A stretch of DNA of 7,389 nucleotides from contig JAGWSE010000199.1 of assembly GCA_028869395.1 (NCBI GenBank), positions 1 through 7,389 on the forward strand, in the 5' to 3' direction. Below, piece after piece: positions 1 to 5,496 of this stretch. How positions within the stretch are numbered: position 1 is the stretch's first letter; every line of letters begins with the position of its first letter. The notes under the pieces are model-generated. The model saw only the letters and a list, made by a program, of their open reading frames with translations, ran no database searches and was not told the DNA's origin. The translations under genes and the position numbers were made by a program. The DNA comes from Alphaproteobacteria bacterium (GTDB lineage Bacteria; Pseudomonadota; Alphaproteobacteria; Caulobacterales; Caulobacteraceae).

Positions 1-36
1 CCTCTCCGAACCGGGTGCAGGGAGCGTGCGCGGCCC

Positions 37-54
37 CCGCCGAGTGAGCGGCGG
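37..54. repeat. Perfect 6-bp hairpin, function unknown
   Basis: CCGCCG (37-42) and CGGCGG (49-54) are exact inverted repeats around a 6-nt loop. Neither side has a T-run, so it is not a convincing intrinsic terminator. In such GC-rich DNA a 6-bp match of this kind can occur by chance. Confidence 0.25.
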
Positions 55-60
55 AACCTA

Positions 61-87
61 GTCAAACGGCCTCGCCGCTGCAAGGCC
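61..87 (-). terminator. Probable intrinsic terminator of the cytochrome lipoprotein gene
   Basis: Read on the minus strand, GGCCTTGC (87 to 80) can pair with GCGAGGCC (75 to 68) around the tetraloop AGCG. This gives an 8-bp stem with one G-U wobble, followed immediately by GTTTGAC. It lies about 28 bases beyond the stop codon of the minus-strand gene ending at 116. The T-run is only three bases, short for a classical Rho-independent terminator, so stability or processing is an alternative role. The rest of 1-115 shows no supportable gene. The plus-strand frames starting at bases 2 and 3 close at 58-60 and 43-45, so a gene end from the left is possible but cannot be shown. Confidence 0.45.
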
Positions 88-115
88 CCGATTTCCCCGC
101 GGCCGGGCGTGGGGT

Positions 116-706
116 CTAGTCGTGCTGGGCCTGGTAGCGGGCCATCTTCGCCTTCACATCGGCCGGCCAGTCGGGAAGCTTGCCCTTCGGCGGGCCATTC
201 GCCTTGAGCTGCGGCTGGATCACATACTCTTCGTGGCAGGCGGTGCAGACCTTGTAGATCTGCGCGCCGTAGGCATAGACCGCCTTGTCGTCGTGCTTCT
301 CGGCCGCGGCCTTGGCGGGAATGGCGAGGCCGGTGAGTTGCTGGGCGTAGCGGTACCAGTCGGCCTCCGGCGCGCGGGCGCGGCCGGGCAGCTGCAGCAT
401 GTTGCCCGCTTCGATCAGGGTGGCCGCGGCGTTCTCCAGGCTGGTCCAGCCCTCCTCCGTTGTCGGGGCAAGGCTCTGCGTCCCCTTGGACGTCTCCTCG
501 GTGCCGGCCCCCTGCCAGTAGACGAAGGAGGCCGGGTCCACGACGTGGGCCATCAGCTCGGCGGTCGGAAGGGTCGTGTTGAACTTGACCGCCGCAGCAG
601 CCCGCTGGGCCTTGGGTGCGGGGTGCTGCTGGGAGCAGGCGCAGAGCAGCGTGGCGCACGCCACGGCGGCGAACAGGGCCTTCACGTCGGATTTCCCCCG
701 GAACAT
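116..706 (-). CDS. Putative c-type cytochrome lipoprotein, single heme
   Basis: The 196-residue product is predicted to be exported and lipid-anchored on the periplasmic side. It would carry one covalently bound heme and probably serve in electron transfer or redox sensing. Residues 8-21 are a hydrophobic signal segment after Lys5 and Lys9, ending in a lipobox-like LCAC with Cys24 as the likely lipidated residue. A Gln/Pro/Ala-rich linker follows. The heme site is CTACH, residues 154-158 (Cys154, Cys157, His158), near the C terminus. That position resembles class II cytochromes (cytochrome c' type), where CxxCH sits in the last helix, but overall similarity is not clear enough to name a family. 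The sixth heme ligand is not identifiable. ATG at 706 has no good ribosome site. GTG at 685 (residue 8) has GGGGG at 699-695, nine bases upstream, and would give a compact lipoprotein signal starting MKALFAAV. The true start may therefore be 685. No partner oxidase or reductase is adjacent. Confidence 0.8.
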   Translation of the reverse strand: MFRGKSDVKALFAAVACATLLCACSQQHPAPKAQRAAAAVKFNTTLPTAELMAHVVDPASFVYWQGAGTEETSKGTQSLAPTTEEGWTSLENAAATLIEAGNMLQLPGRARAPEADWYRYAQQLTGLAIPAKAAAEKHDDKAVYAYGAQIYKVCTACHEEYVIQPQLKANGPPKGKLPDWPADVKAKMARYQAQHD

Positions 707-754
707 TGTTTTGCCGCGAGCATAAGGCGCCGGGCCGCGCCGGGGAATGTCGGG

Positions 755-795
755 CCTGTCACATGCGCCCGCCCGGCGCCTCCGCAGGTGACAGG
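755..795. promoter_or_regulatory. Candidate operator: 8-bp inverted repeat, 33-bp spacing
   Basis: CCTGTCAC (755-762) and GTGACAGG (788-795) are perfect inverted repeats separated by 25 bases. They lie in the 149-bp region between the divergent cytochrome gene and the thiolase-fold gene. The half-sites start 33 bp apart, about three helical turns, so two half-site-bound regulators would sit on the same DNA face. The right arm overlaps a possible -35 element. No regulator gene is in the window, so the binding protein is unknown. A transcript hairpin is an alternative. Confidence 0.3.
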
Positions 796-817
796 GGCGC
801 GGGCCCCGCGCTAAGCC
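788..817 (+). promoter_or_regulatory. Weak candidate housekeeping promoter for the thiolase-fold operon
   Basis: GTGACAG (788-794) and GCTAAGCC (810-817), spaced 15 bp, loosely resemble the Caulobacter-type sigma-73 elements (TTGaCgS, then GCtANAWC at short spacing). Transcription would start near 824 and leave a leader of about 30 bases before the ATG at 856. Both elements have mismatches, so this is tentative. Confidence 0.2.
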
Positions 818-845
818 CTTGGGACATACTTCAGATCGATATTCC

Positions 846-853
846 GGGGAGGA
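846..853 (+). promoter_or_regulatory. Ribosome binding site fixing the thiolase-fold start
   Basis: GGGGAGGA at 846-853 lies just before ATG at 856. It selects this start over in-frame codons further upstream. The longer open frame beginning at 616 runs antisense into the cytochrome gene and has no comparable site. The spacing is short (three bases after GGAGG) but workable. Confidence 0.7.
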
Positions 854-855
854 TT

Positions 856-2049
856 ATGAGCATCAAGGGCAAGGCCTACATCATGGGGGCGTACGAGCAT
901 CCGCTCCGCGATGCGCCCGACACATCCACGCCTCAGCTGCACATGGAATCCGCGCTCGGCGCGCTCGCCGATGCGGGCCTGACCAAGGACGACGTCGACG
1001 GCTACTTCTGCGCGGGCGATGCGCCCGGCTTCGGCGGCATGTCGATGATCGACTACATGGGCCTTAAGAACGTCCGGCACATGGATTCCACCGAGACCGG
1101 CGGGTCCTCCTACATCGTGCACGTCGGCCACGCGGCCCAGGCGATCGCCGAGGGCAAGTGCCAGGTGGCGCTGATCACGCTGGCCGGACGCCCGCGGCAC
1201 GGCGGCAACCGCCCCGGCGCGCGGATGGCGCCCAGCGCCGCGCCGGGCCTGACCGACGGGCCGCCCGAAGCCGGCTTCGAGAACATCTATGGCGGCTCGA
1301 CCCACAACACCTACGGCATGTGCGCCATGCGCCACATGTACGAATACGGCACCACCTCGGAGCAGCTTGCGTGGATCAAGGTGGCGGCCTCGCATCACGC
1401 CCAGTGGAACGAGCATGCCTTCCTGCGCGACGTGGTCACGGTCGAGCAGGTCGTGAACTCGCGGATGATCTCCGATCCGCTGCACCTGCTGGACTGCTGC
1501 GTGGTCACCGACGGCGGCGGCGCGCTGATCGTCACCAGCCCCGAGATCGCCGCGACCTTGAATCGCCCGAAGGTGAAGATCCTGGGCGCGGGTGAGGCGC
1601 CGAAGTCGCCGCTAGGCGGCCAGGGCCTGGACCTCACCTATTCCGGCGCGGTCTGGTCGGGCCCGCGGGCCTTCGAGGAAGCCGGCGTGAAGCCCGCCGA
1701 CATCAAGTACGCCTCCATCTACGACAGCTTCACGATCACGGTGCTGATGCAGATCGAGGATCTGGGCTTCTGCGAGAAGGGCCAGGGCGGCAGGTTCGTG
1801 GCCGACGGCAACCTGATCTCGGGCGTGGGCAAGCTTCCGTTCAACACCGACGGCGGCGGGCTCTGCAACAACCACCCCACCAACCGCGGGGGCATCACCA
1901 AGGTGATCGAGGCGGTTCGCCAGCTGCGCGGCGAAGCCCACCCAAAAGTGCAGGTGAAGAACTGCGATCTCGCCATCGCGCACGGCACGGGCGGCTCGCT
2001 CGGCACGCGCCACGGCTCGGCGACGGTCGTCATGGAACGGGAGGCGTAA
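856..2049 (+). CDS. Thiolase-fold protein (SCP-x/Ltp type) lacking catalytic cysteines
   Basis: The 397-residue cytosolic protein belongs to the non-condensing, SCP-x/lipid-transfer-like branch of the thiolase superfamily and has that family's usual length. Recognisable blocks are ETGGSSY (80-86), the start of the nucleophile helix; DGGGALIVT (219-227), closing the N-terminal half; YDSFT (289-293); DGGGLCNNHP (332-341), which carries the family's active-site His as His340; and IAHGTGGSLGTRHGSA (374-389). Ordinary thiolases have a nucleophilic Cys in the first block and a second Cys in a CxGGG-type motif. By ungapped counting these positions are Gly83 and His376 here, so thiolytic acyl transfer is unlikely. 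The next gene, two bases away, encodes a DUF35 protein. Known Ltp2-DUF35 complexes of steroid degradation are retro-aldolases made of just such a pair, so a C-C lyase acting on a beta-hydroxyacyl-CoA is the best inference. An automated label of acetyl-CoA acetyltransferase would be misleading. Confidence 0.9.
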   Translation: MSIKGKAYIMGAYEHPLRDAPDTSTPQLHMESALGALADAGLTKDDVDGYFCAGDAPGFGGMSMIDYMGLKNVRHMDSTETGGSSYIVHVGHAAQAIAEGKCQVALITLAGRPRHGGNRPGARMAPSAAPGLTDGPPEAGFENIYGGSTHNTYGMCAMRHMYEYGTTSEQLAWIKVAASHHAQWNEHAFLRDVVTVEQVVNSRMISDPLHLLDCCVVTDGGGALIVTSPEIAATLNRPKVKILGAGEAPKSPLGGQGLDLTYSGAVWSGPRAFEEAGVKPADIKYASIYDSFTITVLMQIEDLGFCEKGQGGRFVADGNLISGVGKLPFNTDGGGLCNNHPTNRGGITKVIEAVRQLRGEAHPKVQVKNCDLAIAHGTGGSLGTRHGSATVVMEREA

Positions 2050-2051
2050 GA

Positions 2052-2471
2052 ATGTCCGAGACCCAAGAACGTCCCGCCACCCTGTCGCGGCCGCTGCCCT
2101 CGCCTGCGGTGAGCATCGAGACCAAGCCCTTCTGGGACGCCGCCGCCGACGGCCGCTTCCTGATCAAGCGCTGCAAGTCCTGCGGCCAGGCGCACTGGTA
2201 TCCACGCACCTACTGCCCATTCTGCGCCTCGGGCGACACGGTCTGGGAGGAGAGCCCGGGCGAGGGGGTGGTCTACACCTATTCGGTGATGCACCGCTCG
2301 CCCACCGGCCCCTACGCCATTGGCTACGTGACCCTGAACGAAGGGCCAGCGGTGCTGACCAACTTCGTCGACGTCACCGCCGACGAGCTGAAGATCGGCA
2401 TGAAGGTGAAGGTGAAGTTCCAGCCGACCGAGGGCGGCGGCCCGCCCGCCCCGGTCTTCGCGCCGGCCTAG
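2052..2471 (+). CDS. DUF35 zinc-ribbon/OB-fold partner of the thiolase-fold protein
   Basis: The 139-residue protein has the full DUF35 layout. Residues 26-38 form an N-terminal helix (PFWDAAADGRFLI). A rubredoxin-like zinc ribbon follows, with Cys41, Cys44, Cys55 and Cys58 (CKSC...CPFC). An OB-fold spans about 62-125, including EGVVYTYSVMHR and VKVKFQPTE. DUF35 proteins bind thiolase-fold subunits, and in steroid catabolism they are needed for the stability or activity of the aldolase. The OB-fold is thought to handle the acyl-CoA. The gene starts two bases after the upstream stop, and CGGGAGG ending at 2044 places a ribosome site seven bases before ATG, so the two are almost certainly co-translated. 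The residue 126-139 tail is Gly/Pro-rich and probably disordered. The stop lies only six bases from the stop of the convergent kinase-like gene, leaving no room for a separate terminator. Confidence 0.93.
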   Translation: MSETQERPATLSRPLPSPAVSIETKPFWDAAADGRFLIKRCKSCGQAHWYPRTYCPFCASGDTVWEESPGEGVVYTYSVMHRSPTGPYAIGYVTLNEGPAVLTNFVDVTADELKIGMKVKVKFQPTEGGGPPAPVFAPA

Positions 2472-2477
2472 GACGGC

Positions 2478-3029
2478 TCAGGCCAGGCAGGCTTCGGCCG
2501 CGAGGCGGGCGATCAGCGCGTCCGCCTCGCGGGGACTCCGGAGCCGATGCTTCTCGACCGTGGCGAGCCGCGGCTCGCCGAAGAGGGTTTCGTACTGGGC
2601 CTGGCGGCGGTGATAGGTGTCCCAGGCCCAGCGGATGGGGTGGTCCTTGTCCAGCCACCGCCGGAAATCCTCGCGGTTGCCCGTACCGGGCCACAGCTCC
2701 CGTTTGTCTATCGCCCTAAGGAAGCTTCGACGGACCACCCGGCGCATGATCAGCGAGCGGGGATAATCCAGCCAGATCAGGTGGGTCGCCCTGGGCAGGG
2801 TGCGCTGCATCGCCAGGCGGTAGTTGCCGTCGGTGACCCAGCGCTCGCCGGCGGTGGCCTCATCCACCAGACGCTCGAAAAGGGCGGGATCCTCCAGCGA
2901 GCGCGCCGTCCAGCCCGGAGCCCAATTGAGCGCGTCGAGTTCGACCCGCGCCAGATCGCAGGCGGCGGCCAGCCTGGCCGCGAAGGTCGACTTTCCCGAG
3001 CCCGAACTGCCGATGACCACCGCGCGCAC
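2478..3029 (-). CDS. P-loop kinase-like protein (adenylate kinase/FlaR-related)
   Basis: The 183-residue cytosolic NTPase has a Walker A loop at residues 7-15 (GSSGSGKST) directly after the first beta strand. It continues with the pattern of small proteins often annotated as topology modulation protein (FlaR) or adenylate kinase-like: VELDALNW (29-36), WVTDGNY (64-70), THLIWLDYPRSLIMRRVVRR (82-101) with the third core strand and Asp88, and an Arg-rich lid-like segment (about 97-125). These are predicted to be phosphotransferases, but the substrate is unknown, and the FlaR name rests on weak functional evidence. It starts with GTG at 3029, three bases after the stop of the CoA-transferase gene. 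AGGAGG sits eight bases before it, so the two genes form one transcript. A role in CoA-thioester metabolism is not established; it may simply be a passenger in the operon. Confidence 0.85.
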   Translation of the reverse strand: MRAVVIGSSGSGKSTFAARLAAACDLARVELDALNWAPGWTARSLEDPALFERLVDEATAGERWVTDGNYRLAMQRTLPRATHLIWLDYPRSLIMRRVVRRSFLRAIDKRELWPGTGNREDFRRWLDKDHPIRWAWDTYHRRQAQYETLFGEPRLATVEKHRLRSPREADALIARLAAEACLA

Positions 3030-3032
3030 GGG

Positions 3033-4253
3033 TCACGCCTCCTCGTCCTCCGCGATCTCGGCCAGCACCTCGGCGGTGTGCTCGCCCAGCCTCGGCGGAT
3101 GGCGACGGATGTTGGAGGGGGTCTTGGAGAACCGGACGGGTGGGCGAATCTGCTTGTAGGCCCCGATATCCGGATGCTCGTAGGTTTCGAACAGCTCCAC
3201 GGACGCCAGGTGCGGGTCGGTCTCCAGCTCGTCGAGCCGGTTGGTCCTCACCACCGGAATGGAGAGCGGCTTCAGCAGGTCCAGCCACTCCTGCGTGGTC
3301 CGTTCCTGGGTGACCGTCTCGACCATGGCGTAGAGCTCGCGGGCGTGCCGGTTGCGCGTGACGTAGTCGGAGAATCGCGGGTCCTTGGCGATCGTCTCGC
3401 CCCAGCCGGCGATCTCGAAGAACTGGTCCCACTGCTTGTCGGTGTAGGGCAGCAGGCCGATGTAGCCGTCCCGGGTCTTGAACGGCTTGCGGTTCGGATT
3501 GACCACGCGGGTGTAGCCGTACTGGCCGGTGGGCGGCTCGAAGACATGGTCGAACAGATGCTCGACCATCAGGAAGCTGGTCACGCACTCGAACATAGGC
3601 ACTTCGACGAACTGCCCCTCGCCCGTGCGCTGCCTGTGCAGCAGGGCGGCGGTCACCGCTTGCGACAGGAAGAGTCCCGAGACCTTGTCGGCCATCAGCG
3701 TCGGCACGATCCGCGGGACCGGATTGCCGTCGGTCCTGGGCAGGATGTCGGCGCAGCCGGAGGCGGATTGGATCAGGTCGTCGTAGGCCGGTTCCCCCGC
3801 GTACGGCCCATCCGAGCCGTAGCCGGCGGCATGCACGAAGACGATGTCGGGCTTGAGCTCGACGATGTCCTCGTAGGCCAGCCCCAGCCGCTTCATGCCC
3901 TGATAGCGGACCGACGTGACCAGCGCGTCGCAGCTCTTCACCAGCCGGCGCAGCGCCCGCTGACCCTCCGGTGTCTTGAGGTCCAGCACCACCGAGCGCT
4001 TGTTGCGGTTGATGGTGAGGAAGATGGGCCCCATGCCGGGCTTCACGCCTTCCGGCAGGTGTCCGCTCCAACGCATGATGTCGCCGCCGCCGCCGCGGGA
4101 CCCCGCCGGATCTTCGATCTTGATCACCTCGGCGCCCTGGTCGGCCAGGATCTGCACGCCGTAGGCGCCATTGACCACGCTGGTCATGTCCAGGATCCGG
4201 ATTCCCTTCAGCGGGCCGGTGGCGTCCTTGGCCAGCTTCTTGGTTTCCGCCAC
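3033..4253 (-). CDS. CaiB/BaiF-type (family III) CoA-transferase
   Basis: The 406-residue cytosolic enzyme is predicted to move CoA between carboxylic acids, activating a substrate without ATP. Family signatures appear in order: GIRILDMTSVVNGAYG (17-32); LADQGAEVIKIEDPAG (36-51), the Rossmann-like CoA-binding entry; NRNKRSVVLDLKTPEG (82-97); HAAGYGSDGPYAGEPAYDDL (141-160); MADKVSGL (187-194), where Asp189 aligns with the acyl-anhydride-forming catalytic Asp; and HRQRTGEGQFVEVPMFE with the conserved RTGxGQ turn. Length is normal for the family. The preferred start is GTG at 4253, with GGGGAG seven bases upstream and the conserved domain beginning about 15 residues later. ATG at 4280 is in frame but lacks a ribosome site. 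The gene is divergent from the acyl-CoA dehydrogenase and leads the kinase-like gene. Donor and acceptor cannot be read from sequence. Racemase activity (as in the AMACR branch) is an alternative I consider less likely. Confidence 0.92.
   Translation of the reverse strand: MAETKKLAKDATGPLKGIRILDMTSVVNGAYGVQILADQGAEVIKIEDPAGSRGGGGDIMRWSGHLPEGVKPGMGPIFLTINRNKRSVVLDLKTPEGQRALRRLVKSCDALVTSVRYQGMKRLGLAYEDIVELKPDIVFVHAAGYGSDGPYAGEPAYDDLIQSASGCADILPRTDGNPVPRIVPTLMADKVSGLFLSQAVTAALLHRQRTGEGQFVEVPMFECVTSFLMVEHLFDHVFEPPTGQYGYTRVVNPNRKPFKTRDGYIGLLPYTDKQWDQFFEIAGWGETIAKDPRFSDYVTRNRHARELYAMVETVTQERTTQEWLDLLKPLSIPVVRTNRLDELETDPHLASVELFETYEHPDIGAYKQIRPPVRFSKTPSNIRRHPPRLGEHTAEVLAEIAEDEEA
3038..3043 (-). promoter_or_regulatory. 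Ribosome binding site fixing the kinase-like GTG start
   Basis: The minus strand reads AGGAGG from 3043 to 3038, a perfect Shine-Dalgarno sequence eight bases before the GTG at 3029. It lies inside the last codons of the CoA-transferase gene, which encode a Glu-rich tail. Confidence 0.8.
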
Positions 4254-4260
4254 GTCCAGT

Positions 4261-4266
4261 CTCCCC
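4261..4266 (-). promoter_or_regulatory. Ribosome binding site supporting the CoA-transferase GTG start
   Basis: The minus strand reads GGGGAG from 4266 to 4261, seven bases before GTG at 4253. This decides between that start and the in-frame ATG at 4280, which is preceded by no purine-rich site and would add nine residues with no family similarity. Confidence 0.6.
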
Positions 4267-4283
4267 ACCGCGCATCTCATCGC

Positions 4284-4298
4284 TATGATCGAACCATA
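4284..4298. promoter_or_regulatory. Imperfect palindrome in the divergent CoA-transferase/dehydrogenase promoter region
   Basis: TATGATCGAACCATA matches its own reverse complement at 10 of 15 positions (TATGnTnnnnAnCATA). It is the most AT-rich spot in the 76-bp gap between the two divergent genes. It also contains TATGAT, a plausible -10 hexamer for the plus strand, though no good -35 precedes it. An operator for a catabolic regulator (TetR or GntR type) is a reasonable guess. No regulator gene is in the window. Confidence 0.3.
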
Positions 4299-4329
4299 AG
4301 GGGCTGGGACGCATCGGGGAAAGGCCGCC

Positions 4330-5496
4330 ATGGACTTCGAACTTTCCGAAGAGCACCGGATGCTCAAGGACCTCGTGGCGCGGTTCGTGCGCGACGAACT
4401 GATGCCGCTCGAAGCGGGCGTCATGGCGCGCGAGGCGGATGGGAGAGGCCTGGGGCTCGCGCCCGAGGATCAGGCCCGCCTCGACAAGAAGGCTCATGAG
4501 CTAGGTCTCTTCGGCCTCGACGCCCCCGAGGACGTCGGCGGCTCCGACCTGCCGATGCTGGCCATGGTCGGCGTCGAGGAGGAGATCGGCCGCACGGTCA
4601 CGCCCTACACCCTGCCGCCCGACAGCCCGAACCTGCGCATGCTCATGCAGACGGTCGACGAGCGCCAGCGCGTCGCCTACCTCGCCCCCTACGTCGCGGG
4701 GGAGACAGTCTCGGCGATCGGCATCTCCGAGCCGGGCGCAGGCTCGGATCCCGCGGGCATGCAGACGCGGGCCGTAAGAGACGGAGAAGATTGGGTAATC
4801 AACGGCCGGAAGATTTGGATCAGCCGAGCCGACCACGCCGATTTCACAATCCTGATGGCGGTCACCGACACCGAGAAGCGGGCGCGCGGCGGCATCTCGG
4901 CCTTTCTGGTGGACAAGGGCACGCCCGGCTTCAACGTCTTGCGCCGCATCCCGATGATCGGCGGCGCCTACACCTACGAGATCGCGCTGGAGGACTGCCG
5001 GGTCGAGGGCTGGAAGCTGCTGGGCCAGGAGGGCGCGGGCTTCGCGCCGATGCAGACGCGGCTCGGTACGCGCCGCATCCAGATGGCGGCCTGGTCCGTC
5101 GGCATGGCGCAGCGGGCGTTGGACATGGTCGTCGAGTACGCGCCCCAGCGGAAGACCTTCGGCGCGCCGCTCTCGGAGCGCCAGGCCATCCAGTTCTGGG
5201 TGGCGGAAGCCGCGACCAAGATCCACGCCACGCGGCTGATGACCTATGACTGCGCCTGGAAGCTCGACCAGGGTCGCGACGTCAGGAACGAGATCAGCAT
5301 GATCAAGTGGTACGCCACCGAGATGGCCTACGAGACCGTCGACCGCTCGATGCAGACCTTCGGCGCCATGGGCATGACCAAGGAACTGCCGCTCAGCCTC
5401 ATGCAGGCCAAGCTCCGCACCATGCGCATCTACGATGGGCCCACCGAGATCCACAAATGGGTCGTGGCCCGCAACCTTCTGGGGACCAGGCGATGA
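4330..5496 (+). CDS. Acyl-CoA dehydrogenase (ACAD11-like active-site motif)
   Basis: The 388-residue FAD enzyme is predicted to introduce an alpha,beta double bond into an acyl-CoA and pass electrons to ETF. The N-terminal helical domain covers about 1-125. The beta domain begins with IGISEPGAGSDPAG (130-143) and KIWISRADHADF (161-172), the FAD- and substrate-binding strands. The C-terminal helical domain (about 240-388) has RKTFGAPL (274-281), QTFGAMGMTKELPL (342-355) and IYDGPTEIH (367-375). In medium-chain-type enzymes the last motif is YEGT, with Glu the catalytic base; here the residue is Asp369. That matches the DGPxE-H motif of the ACAD10/ACAD11-type branch, which favours a longer, branched or 4-hydroxylated acyl group over a simple short chain, by inference. 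Start ATG 4330 has AAGG five bases upstream. The stop overlaps the next gene's ATG (ATGA). Codons for residues about 148-178 are unusually AT-rich. Confidence 0.93.
   Translation: MDFELSEEHRMLKDLVARFVRDELMPLEAGVMAREADGRGLGLAPEDQARLDKKAHELGLFGLDAPEDVGGSDLPMLAMVGVEEEIGRTVTPYTLPPDSPNLRMLMQTVDERQRVAYLAPYVAGETVSAIGISEPGAGSDPAGMQTRAVRDGEDWVINGRKIWISRADHADFTILMAVTDTEKRARGGISAFLVDKGTPGFNVLRRIPMIGGAYTYEIALEDCRVEGWKLLGQEGAGFAPMQTRLGTRRIQMAAWSVGMAQRALDMVVEYAPQRKTFGAPLSERQAIQFWVAEAATKIHATRLMTYDCAWKLDQGRDVRNEISMIKWYATEMAYETVDRSMQTFGAMGMTKELPLSLMQAKLRTMRIYDGPTEIHKWVVARNLLGTRR

Noticed and set aside
1..60. End of a gene or tRNA entering from the left edge
   Set aside because: There is no CCA-type acceptor end, no T-loop consensus, and no recognisable protein in the short frames that close at 43-45 and 58-60.
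707..754. Promoter for the cytochrome gene on the minus strand
   Set aside because: TATGCT-like and CCGACA-like elements exist, but their spacing of about 22-23 bases is too long for a normal promoter.
616..855. 80-codon N-terminal extension of the thiolase-fold gene
   Set aside because: It runs antisense into the cytochrome gene and is Arg/Gly/Ala-rich. The ribosome site at 846-853 and family similarity from residue 3 of the short form support ATG at 856.
1719..2294. Minus-strand open frame opposite the thiolase-fold and DUF35 genes
   Set aside because: It is a shadow frame: it has no motif and no ribosome site, and it overlaps the junction of two confident genes.
2465..2484. Possible hairpin (GGCCT/AGGCC) at the convergent DUF35/kinase gene ends
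   Set aside because: Only five paired bases around a 10-base loop and no T-run on either strand, so it is not supportable as a terminator.
2860..4497. Second long minus-strand frame (545 codons) across the CoA-transferase
   Set aside because: It is a frame-shifted shadow of the CoA-transferase with low-complexity Arg/Gly/Ala composition. Its end contains the kinase start region only out of frame.
2547..4499. Very long plus-strand open frame (650 codons) opposite the kinase-like and CoA-transferase genes
   Set aside because: It mirrors the two minus-strand genes with strong family motifs, is rich in Arg/Gly/His/Asp as antisense frames of GC-rich genes are, and has no family signature of its own.
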